Positions 1-8,387 of a stretch of DNA of 64,000 nt are shown piece after piece. The DNA is from an uncultured bacterium. GTDB lineage: Bacteria > Cyanobacteriota > Vampirovibrionia > Gastranaerophilales > Gastranaerophilaceae. The position numbers and the translations under genes were made by a program. The notes beneath the pieces are model-generated. The model was not told the origin of the DNA and did not search any database. It saw only the letters and a program-made list of their open reading frames with translations. Position 1 is the first letter of the stretch. Each line of letters begins with the position of its first letter. The stretch is from positions 62,001-126,000 of the forward strand of contig CATXCB010000006.1 in assembly GCA_958366705.1 (NCBI GenBank), given 5' to 3'.

Positions 1-2430
1 TTTAGAATGTAAATCTATTGCAATATGTCTTATAGAAGTATAAATTTCCGGAATATGTAAATTTCTAATATCAAAATTTCCATTTATATGAGGCTCCTGA
101 GGTGTTCCAAAAATATAAACCTGCCCACCAAGTGTAAATTTAGAATTTTTGAAAATATGAATAGAGCCGTTTAAAGTTTTTGGAATTGTTATTTTAATAA
201 TATTTATAAATGGATTTGTACTTAAATTTGAAACCATTGCCCTTACAGCAACAACTTCTCTGGTTCCTACAAGATTTGCAGGAAGATTATTTACAAACGA
301 GCGTGATTTGTCATTACTTGTGTATAAACCTGTTCGATTAACTTTTATTGTATCTCCGTTTTTTTCAAGCATAAATTGAAGAATTGTCTGCTTTCCTGCA
401 AATTCTTCAAACTTAACAGGAGTAATATAATTAACCTCATTAGCTTTAACCTGAGCTATCAAATTAATCTTTTTACCCTTTGCCCGGAAAGACGCTTTAC
501 AAGGCAGCACACCTTTAATATCAAAATACGGAGCAATCTGCTTACCAAGAAGATGCCCTAAATCAGATGCTGCAAAATGTCCATCTGTAAAGAATTTAGA
601 TTCAGGATTAGAAATATAATTTTCTACAGAACCTGAAAATGCTATTTGAGAGTTATTATTAAGTTTAAAATTTGATTTATTAGCTTTTATGAATTTATTA
701 TCAATATCCACAGTTAATAAATCATTTCTAATCTCAGAATTAGTTTTTAACAAAACTAACTTAAACCCTTTATTTTTTATACGTCCTCTTATTTTACCAA
801 GAGAATTTGCAATACCAAAATGCGCCGAAGAGTTTGATAATATAAAATTACCTTTACGATCTCTAAGAACCAGATTATCTAAATCAGATTCCCAAAGAGC
901 TGCGATATCTTTAATTTCTCCTGTAATTTTTGCATTTATTGTTAAAAAGCCTGAAATTAAATTATAAGCCTGTTTTATATCTCTTGGAGCAAAGGCAGTA
1001 TACAACGCAGGCAGAGGAATTCTATCCCCTTTTATATATAAATTTGCAATAGAATTAGAATCCACTTTTCCTGCAAGTTCCAGCAGATGATTATTAATTA
1101 AAGCATGAGTATCTGTAACCCTGAAAACATTATCATCAAAGAATAAATTTGCATTGATATCATTAAATAATAATCCTATATTTTTATCAACAATATTACC
1201 TCCGCGGACTACAACTTTACCTGTAGAGATAATATCAGTAAAATCTGTTTTTAGATTTGCATTTGCAAGTAAATACCCGCTTGCAGACATATATTCGATA
1301 TCATTTTTGATATGAATAGTATCCAAATATGCTTTTGTGATTTTTAAAATATTAGCTAAATGCACTTTAGGAGATTTTAAACTCAAATCAAGATACGGAT
1401 TTTTACCGTAATCAATTGTTCCCTCCAGATTTATGAACTCTTTATCTGTTACATACAAATTTGTTTCAATTTCAGATAATGTTCCTTTCGAGTGAAGCCT
1501 AAAATATGATTCCGGCAGCTGCAAACCTGACATTGTAACTGTCGTCCCCTCAATATCGACAAATCCGTACATTCTAAATTTTTCATCATTTTTATCTTTT
1601 CTTATTTTTAATTTAGAATTTATAATTGATTTTAAATTATAATCTCTGTAGGCAGTTACAGGATTTACAAATGGAAGCTCAAATACTGCTTCATTATCTT
1701 CTTCTTCCTGTTCTGCAGGTAAAAATTCCGGAATAAAGGAATCAATATCAATATTCGCAGTAATATTCGTATCATTATCACTCAAAAATTCTGCTTTTGT
1801 TTTTAATTTTACATTTTTACCATTAAAGTAACCTAATTTTAATTGTTCACCTTGCAAAGTAAGTTTATGACCGGCAGAAACATCATCAATCATCGCACTG
1901 TAATTATTAAGTTTTAATGCCGGAACTCTAACTTTAATTTTTGACATATCAAAAGGAAGCTGAGTTATTTCGCTTTCGTCAACTAATGATGGTTTCAAAC
2001 GACGCTCCTGCCTGCGTTTATTAACCAAATCTTCATACACTTTTGCAACTTTAAACTTTTCACTGTTCAAAATTTCTACATTCAGTTTAGGTTTTTCAAC
2101 ATCTGCACAGGAAACATTAACACTAAGCCACAATAAACCAGGTAAAAACACTTTACCTTTAAACGAATCTGCACTAAACAAAACAGAATTATCAGGAAGA
2201 GTAACTTTTATATTACTTGTTTTCACTCCTGCCTCAAGCAATGGAGTAGTTATAACATTAATCCTGTCATAGTCAATATTTAAACCGGTATGTTCAACTA
2301 CAAATTTTTGAATATCCGGTTTATACACATTTAAATCTATTTTTCGCGGTAATATAAACAAAAAAGATAAATATAAACACACTAAAATAGTAAGTAATAT
2401 ATATCCCAAAACTTTAAAATATTTTTTCAT
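1..2430 (-). CDS. AsmA/TamB-like envelope protein, 3' end cut by window
   Basis: The minus-strand frame is open from an ATG at 2428-2430 to base 1, giving 810 codons with no stop, so the C-terminus lies outside the window. The N-terminus is a single membrane anchor (MKKYFKVLGYILLTILV...) followed by a long periplasmic region of alternating short beta-like segments. The opening pattern, with 'TGLNIDY', then a 'G...NIKV.L' and a 'P.LNVEI' segment, is that of AsmA-family proteins. These are inner-membrane-anchored, beta-rich proteins implicated in lipid transport to, or homeostasis of, the outer membrane. Its presence implies a diderm cell. The stretch near the window edge ('FGTPQEPHINGNFDIRNL') resembles the C-terminal AsmA repeat. 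Which AsmA subfamily (YhdP, TamB or AsmA) it belongs to cannot be decided from this portion. Confidence 0.7.
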   Translation of the reverse strand, partial: MKKYFKVLGYILLTILVCLYLSFLFILPRKIDLNVYKPDIQKFVVEHTGLNIDYDRINVITTPLLEAGVKTSNIKVTLPDNSVLFSADSFKGKVFLPGLLWLSVNVSCADVEKPKLNVEILNSEKFKVAKVYEDLVNKRRQERRLKPSLVDESEITQLPFDMSKIKVRVPALKLNNYSAMIDDVSAGHKLTLQGEQLKLGYFNGKNVKLKTKAEFLSDNDTNITANIDIDSFIPEFLPAEQEEEDNEAVFELPFVNPVTAYRDYNLKSIINSKLKIRKDKNDEKFRMYGFVDIEGTTVTMSGLQLPESYFRLHSKGTLSEIETNLYVTDKEFINLEGTIDYGKNPYLDLSLKSPKVHLANILKITKAYLDTIHIKNDIEYMSASGYLLANANLKTDFTDIISTGKVVVRGGNIVDKNIGLLFNDINANLFFDDNVFRVTDTHALINNHLLELAGKVDSNSIANLYIKGDRIPLPALYTAFAPRDIKQAYNLISGFLTINAKITGEIKDIAALWESDLDNLVLRDRKGNFILSNSSAHFGIANSLGKIRGRIKNKGFKLVLLKTNSEIRNDLLTVDIDNKFIKANKSNFKLNNNSQIAFSGSVENYISNPESKFFTDGHFAASDLGHLLGKQIAPYFDIKGVLPCKASFRAKGKKINLIAQVKANEVNYITPVKFEEFAGKQTILQFMLEKNGDTIKVNRTGLYTSNDKSRSFVNNLPANLVGTREVVAVRAMVSNLSTNPFINIIKITIPKTLNGSIHIFKNSKFTLGGQVYIFGTPQEPHINGNFDIRNLHIPEIYTSIRHIAIDLHSK

Positions 2431-2519
2431 AAAAACCTCATAATATTTTATTTTTATATAAAAATTATAAGATAAATATAAGATAAAAGGATAATATGGA
2501 TATCCACATTAATAAATAT

Positions 2520-3158
2520 TTACTTCAACAAAAAAGAATATTGTTGAAATAGAACTTCAAGAGCACGCGTTTCTGAATCTGTTATATTCTTAAAAGTAAA
2601 TAATGTATCATTTGAGGGATCAATCAAACAAAAATATCCGCAATAATTCTGCAAATCCTTAAATGCAACTTTATCATAAGGATCTTTATATAAATCCTCT
2701 GTTAATTCTTTATCCTTATATAAAATATGGAAATTATTTCCATAATGTTTAGATTCTGATAACAATTTTAAATAAAAATTAGAAAAACCTGTATAATTTT
2801 TATCCTTATCCTTATCTGGAGCAAAAACAAGTACTGTAAAATTAGGTTTAACGTTATAAACACTGGAATAATCCGAATTTTCAGATAAAAATTCTTTTAT
2901 ATAATTGGGCATCAGATAAAATTTATACCGAATACTATATGTTGCAAGATAATTTTTCAATATCGGGGGCAATTTTTCTGAAGATATAGAAACAAACGCT
3001 TCCTGTTTTTCACCCGAACGAGTTTTAGAAAAAATATTTTCATGTGAAATATAAACGACAAATATAAATAAAGAAAACAAAAATATTATAAAACTTTTCA
3101 TACCGAAACAATATTCAAAAAACATAAATTTGTCAAACACACATTGAACATACTCCAT
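2520..3158 (-). CDS. Small exported hypothetical protein
   Basis: I do not recognise a family for this 212-codon frame. A hydrophobic signal or anchor segment begins at the internal Met 20 (MKSFIIFLFSLFIFVVYIS), so the true start is probably at 3101 rather than 3158; neither start has a clear ribosome binding site. The remainder looks like a soluble alpha/beta domain with 'FTVLVFAPDKDKD' and 'YCGYFCLIDPS' segments, which vaguely recall thioredoxin-fold-like proteins but without a CxxC pair. It lies 89 bp downstream of the AsmA-like gene start on the same strand and is the last ordinary chromosomal gene before the accessory DNA that begins at about 3.2 kb. Confidence 0.6.
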   Translation of the reverse strand: MEYVQCVFDKFMFFEYCFGMKSFIIFLFSLFIFVVYISHENIFSKTRSGEKQEAFVSISSEKLPPILKNYLATYSIRYKFYLMPNYIKEFLSENSDYSSVYNVKPNFTVLVFAPDKDKDKNYTGFSNFYLKLLSESKHYGNNFHILYKDKELTEDLYKDPYDKVAFKDLQNYCGYFCLIDPSNDTLFTFKNITDSETRALEVLFQQYSFLLK

Positions 3159-3205
3159 ATTATATTTTGCACAAAATAAAAGAGAAGAATCTGAAACTCT
3201 TGTCT

Positions 3206-3220
3206 TTTATGGAGCGGGAG
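3206..3220 (-). repeat. Short remnant of tRNA-Gly 3' end
   Basis: These 15 bases are identical to 35111-35125, which cover the tRNA-Gly acceptor 3' strand, the encoded CCA and the following bases. The match then breaks. It is the shortest and leftmost of the tRNA 3'-end copies and may be the oldest attachment scar. At 15 bases it is the weakest of the copies, although it sits only 183 bp from the better one. Confidence 0.45.
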
Positions 3221-3262
3221 TCTTTGAGAGTAAGTTGTAATCTTCGCAAAATTAATGTTTTA

Positions 3263-3312
3263 TGTTGCTCCATATCTATAGCTCATTTCATTCGCTAAGA
3301 GCTGGAGCAACA
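3263..3312. repeat. Imperfect inverted repeat (hairpin)
   Basis: The arms TGTTGCTCCA and TGGAGCAACA face each other across about 30 bases, with an additional inner GCTC/GAGC pairing. It lies between two tRNA remnants. No T-run follows, so it is not an obvious terminator. Its function is unknown; it could be a recombination or transposon-end scar. Confidence 0.5.
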
Positions 3313-3377
3313 AGGCTTATCACGAACAATACTTACGCATTGTCGTTCGAGCATACATCCAATTACAAAATAAAAAA

Positions 3378-3405
3378 GCCTTTAGACTAGTATCTAAGGC
3401 TTTTT
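3378..3405 (-). terminator. Hairpin next to tRNA remnant, probable old tRNA terminator
   Basis: GCCTTTAGA pairs with TCTAAGGC around a short loop, with one bulge, and A/T runs flank both sides. It sits immediately left of the 22-bp tRNA 3' copy, in the same relation as the terminator at 35089-35109 to the intact tRNA-Gly. I infer that it is the original tRNA-Gly terminator, displaced by later insertions. Confidence 0.55.
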
Positions 3406-3424
3406 ATGGAGCGGGAGACGAGGC
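3403..3424 (-). repeat. tRNA-Gly 3'-end copy, putative left attachment scar of older island
   Basis: These 22 bases are identical to 35111-35132 and include the CCA end and acceptor/T-stem strand of tRNA-Gly. The match is lost at the next base. Together with the copy at 18672-18714 it brackets the 15-kb block that carries the ABC-3C, Septu-like, DpnII and transposition genes. Confidence 0.65.
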
Positions 3425-3635
3425 ATTCTTGACCTGCTCGCATTAAACAGGTCTACGGACTTTCTTTTTACAAGCTTTGCTTGCTCCCAAGAAAGCTCCT
3501 TCGCCCTCTGCTCGCAGATCGCTCGAACTCAAAATGAGTTCTCACCTCTGCTGTAATTTAACATACAGAAGAAGATTTAATTAACTATGAGATGAAGATT
3601 GCATTTGCAAAATTTACAACTTAATAATTATAATT

Positions 3636-4463
3636 TTATTTTATAATACAATTTTGATAAAATAAAGAACTTTCCAACAACGCATAATACATGGCAGTCT
3701 TTCTTGAATTTTTATCTATTTTTTCATTTATTACTGCTAAGTCTTTTAAGTGTGCTTTTACATTATCTTCAGACATTTTATTATCTTTAATATATCTTAT
3801 TATTTCGCACAAATCTGAACCAGAATTTATTGAATAAATTCTAGATATATTCAGTTTATTAAAGTGATACTGTATTCTAGAATTTAATTCATCAGAATAA
3901 GAAGCTACACTTTTAACATAGAAATGAATAATTGGCCCATTATTTTTATATACAACTCTTGCATATAGCCATCTTTCTTTACTGACATCATCATAATATG
4001 GATGTAAATATGTTTTTGTTTGTTCTCCTAAATCATCATGTTTTAAAGAATTGCAATCTCGACAACAAGGTACTAAATTTAAAGAAATTATAGATAATTC
4101 TGGGAAACCATCTTTAATGGTTCTAGGTAAATAGTGATCTAATGTGTAAACAATACCATTTTTACAATAGGGACAAACTTGACTTGATAATAATAATTTG
4201 TCATATAATTTTCTTCCATTGCTACTTTTTGCACGAAAATTATTATCATATAGATGATAAAGTATTTCTTTAGTAGGTTTATCAATAGAGAGTGGTATTA
4301 GTCTACGGTTATCCTTTTCAGAGCATATATCATCATAATCTTTAACTTGCTGCAAAATTTTAGGCTTAATACGTTCAATCAGTTCTTTTTGTCTACTATT
4401 ATCTATACAAGTTAAATAATCATTTTCAATGTTCTCATATTTTGGTTTTTCAAGTTTCTTCAT
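3636..4463 (-). CDS. HNH endonuclease, Septu PtuB-like
   Basis: This 275-residue protein has an HNH/zinc-finger nuclease core. A CPYC pair lies at about residues 97-100, 'DHYLP' at about 109-113, and 'NLVPCCRDCNSLK' at about 131-143, giving two CxxC zinc ligands around the His-Asn catalytic elements. This spacing matches the HNH partner (PtuB) of Septu anti-phage systems and the HNH effector of some retrons. It starts 7 bases after the stop of the ATPase gene, the ptuA-ptuB order seen in Septu. I infer that ATPase-controlled nucleic-acid cleavage on infection is its role. No reverse transcriptase is nearby, which argues against a retron. It is the last gene of a five-gene operon starting at 9594. 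Confidence 0.75.
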   Translation of the reverse strand: MKKLEKPKYENIENDYLTCIDNSRQKELIERIKPKILQQVKDYDDICSEKDNRRLIPLSIDKPTKEILYHLYDNNFRAKSSNGRKLYDKLLLSSQVCPYCKNGIVYTLDHYLPRTIKDGFPELSIISLNLVPCCRDCNSLKHDDLGEQTKTYLHPYYDDVSKERWLYARVVYKNNGPIIHFYVKSVASYSDELNSRIQYHFNKLNISRIYSINSGSDLCEIIRYIKDNKMSEDNVKAHLKDLAVINEKIDKNSRKTAMYYALLESSLFYQNCIIK

Positions 4464-4470
4464 ATTAAAA

Positions 4471-5931
4471 TTAATCCTTATTATATTCCAAGGCTCTAAT
4501 TATAGCCCTTCCCTCACATCCTATCTGTTCTTTAAATTCATTTAAGATCTCTTCATATGTGAGACTATCATCCATAATTAAATCTTTTAATGTTTTATAA
4601 AAACCACTTTGCATAACTTCCAATTTAAAAATTTCATGAGTAAGTGTTCCAACATTTTCAGCATATGTTTCAATTTCTGGCTTATCTATTTTAACTTCCT
4701 TTCCAGAGCGATTTATTATTGATACACAAACTCTTGGAATTTCCTGAAGTACAACTGGAGAATGAGTAGCGATTAGTGCTATTGCATTTCTATTGATTAA
4801 TAAATCTGATAATGCTTTAACAAATGAAGATAGGAGAGGCGGATGTAGATGAGTTTCAGGCTCATCAATTAAAACCAATGTCCTTTCATCTGTCAGAAGA
4901 ACTAATTTTATAATACTAAATAAAACTATTTTATGTCCTGAACTTAATAGGCGATAAATACGAAATAATTCTTTTCTATCATAATTTTCAATAAGCGATA
5001 TTATATCAAGGCTTGAAAAAATAGGGTCAGAATTTAAAATTTCTATAGCATTTTTTAAACGTTCTTTTCTAACACCCGTGATACAACTTTGAAAAGAATC
5101 AACAAACTCGGTGTTTAAATCTCCAAAATCTCTAAACCCACTATTATCTGACTTTTTTAAACCAATATAGTTATAATTTATTGGACTATTTTTTAATTCA
5201 GCCTTTGTTAATGGTCTTGAAGAGTCAAAGGCACTAAAAGCTATTGTTATTAAATTTGCAAATTGTAATTTTTCATCACGATTTATAAAATGTTCTTGTT
5301 TATCATTTTCATCTTGTTCAATATTCATTAATGAAGTTGTTAATTTATTAAAAAGACGTGTCTTTCCTACTCCATTTCTACCAATTATAACTTGTACATT
5401 GGTTGGCGGTGTAGAGTTTGGAATTACGTTCACTACGAGATGCGATTCCTGTGAATTTGTTATTGCATATGTAAATTTATATGGTGTAGGCTTTGCTTGA
5501 TTTTTTAGAATACTTCTAAAATGTTTTATATCATATTCTCTTACTACTCTCATCAAAGAACATTGGAAACCATTCTCTTTTCTAAAAGCATTTTTTATTT
5601 TATTGTTATTAACACAGTCTCTTAAACTATCTAATATTTCTTTTCTTGTTTTTTCAGGTAAATGATATAACTCTTCATAATATATTTGCTCTTGTCCAAG
5701 ACTACAATAATTGTCGCTAAGTTTATCAAATTCATTTGGTATATCTGTATAACCATATTCTTGATTTTTTTGTAAAATTTTTAATTTTCCTATGTGAATA
5801 AATCTAGAATTCTCATCGACATAATATAAGTTAAAAGAAGTTTTAAATCCAAAATCATCCCATATGATTTTAGTTAATGTGCAAGAATTTGCAAGATTTA
5901 CTATATTTTTAGAAACAAAAAATTTAATCAC
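4471..5931 (-). CDS. ABC-type AAA ATPase, Septu PtuA-like
   Basis: This 486-residue protein is an SMC/OLD-like ATPase. The Walker A GRNGVGKT lies at about residues 183-191, a signature-like 'LLSSGHK' at about 329-335, Walker B 'LVLIDEPE' at about 350-357 and the H-loop 'ATHSP' at about 388-392. The first 170 residues form an uncharacterised N-terminal region. An ATPase of this type immediately upstream of an HNH gene is the Septu architecture, where PtuA oligomers hold PtuB. Its start lies only 15 bases after the stop of the ABC-3C ATPase, which puts it in the same operon. Assignment to Septu rests on gene pairing and motifs; a Septu variant or another ATPase-HNH system is possible. Confidence 0.75.
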   Translation of the reverse strand: MIKFFVSKNIVNLANSCTLTKIIWDDFGFKTSFNLYYVDENSRFIHIGKLKILQKNQEYGYTDIPNEFDKLSDNYCSLGQEQIYYEELYHLPEKTRKEILDSLRDCVNNNKIKNAFRKENGFQCSLMRVVREYDIKHFRSILKNQAKPTPYKFTYAITNSQESHLVVNVIPNSTPPTNVQVIIGRNGVGKTRLFNKLTTSLMNIEQDENDKQEHFINRDEKLQFANLITIAFSAFDSSRPLTKAELKNSPINYNYIGLKKSDNSGFRDFGDLNTEFVDSFQSCITGVRKERLKNAIEILNSDPIFSSLDIISLIENYDRKELFRIYRLLSSGHKIVLFSIIKLVLLTDERTLVLIDEPETHLHPPLLSSFVKALSDLLINRNAIALIATHSPVVLQEIPRVCVSIINRSGKEVKIDKPEIETYAENVGTLTHEIFKLEVMQSGFYKTLKDLIMDDSLTYEEILNEFKEQIGCEGRAIIRALEYNKD

Positions 5932-5946
5932 AAATACCTCATTATT

Positions 5947-7866
5947 TTATAATTCATCATTATTATCAATCCAATTTTGTGGAATTAAAGCTTTATCTTC
6001 TGTCCACTCAGCAACTTCATGAATACCGTCAATATCTCCCCATATATCAGAAGCAGCATGATCTAAAACTAAAATTTGGAATTGACCATTATTATCATCG
6101 ATACTTTTTTGCATTATTTCAAACATCTCTTTTACTGATTTTGCATCTTCAGTATTTTTATCAAAAATTTGAATTTTTTTATTTACATCATATGAAGATC
6201 TTGGAAAATATACTTGACTAGGTTGGTCAAAAATCAAAAAATTAAATACAGGAGTATCTTTATCAATAAAAAATTTATGAAATCCAAGTAGCATTGCAAG
6301 ATGATACGCAACCCAATTAGCACCACTACCAGCATCAGAAGCATAAAACGGTCTTGAAAGAGGTGTTTTTTTTATTTTTACGGCAAGTTCTTTTGGGTCA
6401 AAAGAATCTATATATTTGAATTCTGCAAAACTAGGAAGATAACCTTGTGATATTTTAACAATATCTTCGAGGTATTCTTTTTCTTTATTTTTTGTATTTA
6501 AACTGTTTATTTGTTTTTCTAGTGAGTCAATTTGTTGTTCATTAGAAATATCATGTTGTTTATATATTTCGCAAATATTTTTAGCAGATAGAATTATTTT
6601 TACATAGAATTTTTCCAACATAGAATACTCTTCTTTTGTTGTTTTCAACTTATTCTTTTGTGCAACTAAATTGTTTATATTACGAGTTTTTGATAATATT
6701 TGTTCTTCAATTTTCGTTCTTTGACTAATATATTCAGAATTTTTACTTTTGATTAATTTAAGAGATAAATCCAACTCTGTTCCTTCTAAATTATTATACA
6801 ATTTTTCTATTTCTTCTTTTGTAAAAACATCATCCGCTTCCTCTTCAAAATAATCCTTAAAGAATCTCGAAATTTCAAGCCTTTTTTGCTTACTTTCTAG
6901 CAAACTCTCTTGTTCATTATTAAGATTTATAATTTCTGATAAATTATTCTTTCGTATTTTTAACTCTCTAATATCTTCATATATGGGCTTGAGTTGCGTT
7001 TCAATAAAATTTATTTGTTCAGATATGCGATTTTGGCTATTAGGGTCTATATTTATATCTGAAATAGTTTTCTTTGCCAACTTATCATACGAACTTAACA
7101 TCTTAGATTCAGATATTTCATTATCAACAGGTACATCCTCATTTGATAATAAACCTAGTTCAACAGCTTTCAATAAAATATGTGAGTTATTTTTTAATAT
7201 TTGTTTCTTTTGGTTTTTATTATATTCTTCACCTTTTTTTAAGTCATCAAGTTCTTTTTGCAACCTAACTTTTAATAGTTTATTTTCTAATATTTGAGCT
7301 GATTCTGCACCAATTGCAAAATTAAAAATTGAACGAATCCTTTGTCTGTAATCAGACAAATTTGTTTTATATAAAAGGTTATTTTGATCTGCAACAATAC
7401 CTTGAGTCTGGAAATTAAATGTTACAAAATCCCTAAAACTAGGTCTTGATTGATTTTTATCAACAATAACTTCAAAAGGAACTCCTAGTTTATTATTAAA
7501 ATCTTTTTTGAAATCCTCTAAAGTATAATTAGATTCTACATTGTCAGGTATATTAATTTTATCACTTATTTCATAATAAATTTTGGTATTTGAAGGCTGT
7601 TCAGTATTTTCACGTGCTAAAAAAATTTCTTTATCATCCGCTTTCAATATAAGCCCACACCAAGATACATTTTCGCGAACGGTTCCGAAAGGAATATTAT
7701 TATGACTAGAACCCAAACACCAGTCTATAATATGTATCAAAGCTGATTTACCTCTTTTTGAACCACCATGAATGATGTTTAAAGCTCCTGTTTTTAATTC
7801 AATTATTTGAGGTTTGATATTCTCTTTTTTTGCCCATAGTATAATTTTTTTAATCTGAATATTCAT
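5947..7866 (-). CDS. DUF3732-type ABC ATPase of an ABC-3C conflict system
   Basis: This 639-residue SMC-like ATPase has Walker A 'GGSKRGKSALI' at about residues 34-44, a long central coiled-coil region (about 190-470), Walker B-like 'FLIFDQPSQ' at about 545-553, and a C-terminal 'LVLDHAASDIW' block typical of DUF3732 proteins. DUF3732 ATPases are the core of predicted ABC-three-component systems, which combine an ATPase, a small middle component and an effector. Here all three are adjacent: the start of this gene shares one base with the end of the middle-component gene. The expected role is to sense DNA or replication stress and license the nuclease effector. No biochemical role is established from sequence alone. 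Confidence 0.82.
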   Translation of the reverse strand: MNIQIKKIILWAKKENIKPQIIELKTGALNIIHGGSKRGKSALIHIIDWCLGSSHNNIPFGTVRENVSWCGLILKADDKEIFLARENTEQPSNTKIYYEISDKINIPDNVESNYTLEDFKKDFNNKLGVPFEVIVDKNQSRPSFRDFVTFNFQTQGIVADQNNLLYKTNLSDYRQRIRSIFNFAIGAESAQILENKLLKVRLQKELDDLKKGEEYNKNQKKQILKNNSHILLKAVELGLLSNEDVPVDNEISESKMLSSYDKLAKKTISDINIDPNSQNRISEQINFIETQLKPIYEDIRELKIRKNNLSEIINLNNEQESLLESKQKRLEISRFFKDYFEEEADDVFTKEEIEKLYNNLEGTELDLSLKLIKSKNSEYISQRTKIEEQILSKTRNINNLVAQKNKLKTTKEEYSMLEKFYVKIILSAKNICEIYKQHDISNEQQIDSLEKQINSLNTKNKEKEYLEDIVKISQGYLPSFAEFKYIDSFDPKELAVKIKKTPLSRPFYASDAGSGANWVAYHLAMLLGFHKFFIDKDTPVFNFLIFDQPSQVYFPRSSYDVNKKIQIFDKNTEDAKSVKEMFEIMQKSIDDNNGQFQILVLDHAASDIWGDIDGIHEVAEWTEDKALIPQNWIDNNDEL

Positions 7867-8387
7867 TAGAATGTTACTCCAAGTTTTTGTTGTATTAAAC
7901 TTAAAGACATGCCGTTTGCAAAATATTCTCCTAATAATTTAGCAGCCTTCAAGTATCTGTTATCATTTGGGAATTTAGATATTTTATCTGTTATGCATTT
8001 TATTTTAGCCTCATCAGAAATTTCTATAATGTTTAATTTCTTAGCAAAAGCAATACAAGTAAGAGTATATTTTCGAAAAACTTCTATATAATGATGCAAA
8101 TTATTTGCTGTTTTATAATTATTTACAATTTTAGATAAATACGAAATCACTTCTTTTCCATCTTCCGTTTTACGTGTACGTTTATTACCCTTTGAATTTA
8201 TCAATTGATTGCAAAAATTTTCGTTTAATATAAGAGGCATAATAACAAAGATTAAATGAAACTGTGGATATTCATTTTTGAGAGATTGCTTATGAAACTC
8301 ATTGCAAAAAATAGCAATTAAGGATGCTCCTAATGCAGGGTTTTGTATATCATTACAATATTTTTCATAAATCGATTTTTTATTCAT
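7866..8387 (-). CDS. ABC-3C middle component
   Basis: This small helical protein of 173 residues starts with 'YEKYCNDIQNPALGASLIAIFC', the opening typical of three-component ABC system middle components: a conserved 'NPALGA' followed by a helical body. A low-complexity 'SKGNKRTRKTEDGK' linker lies at about 65-78. The gene overlaps the effector upstream by 8 bases and the ATPase downstream by 1 base, so translation is probably coupled. The middle component is thought to bridge the ATPase and effector. The call rests on the opening motif, size and gene order. Confidence 0.75.
   Translation of the reverse strand: MNKKSIYEKYCNDIQNPALGASLIAIFCNEFHKQSLKNEYPQFHLIFVIMPLILNENFCNQLINSKGNKRTRKTEDGKEVISYLSKIVNNYKTANNLHHYIEVFRKYTLTCIAFAKKLNIIEISDEAKIKCITDKISKFPNDNRYLKAAKLLGEYFANGMSLSLIQQKLGVTF

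Larger units (their letters stand above)
3159..3635. other. Intergenic junction with tRNA remnants and hairpins, no gene
   Basis: No credible coding frame is seen in these 477 bases. They hold two partial copies of the tRNA-Gly 3' end (3206-3220 and 3403-3424), an intrinsic-terminator-like hairpin (3378-3405), a large imperfect inverted repeat (3263-3312), and a degenerate repeat (about 3429-3525) that recurs between the transposase and its ATPase at 16531-16590. This is the left boundary of the accessory region: chromosomal genes lie to the left and defence genes to the right. Confidence 0.7.

Noticed and set aside
3181..3635. Small protein genes in the junction region
   Set aside because: Short frames exist but lack start signals, and the region is composed of tRNA scraps, hairpins and repeats.
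3636..5931. Retron with ATPase-HNH effector
   Set aside because: No reverse transcriptase frame or msr/msd-like RNA was found next to the ATPase-HNH pair.
5979..6221. Plus-strand 80-residue frame within the DUF3732 gene
   Set aside because: It is antisense to a well-supported ATPase with conserved motifs; composition is typical of a shadow frame.
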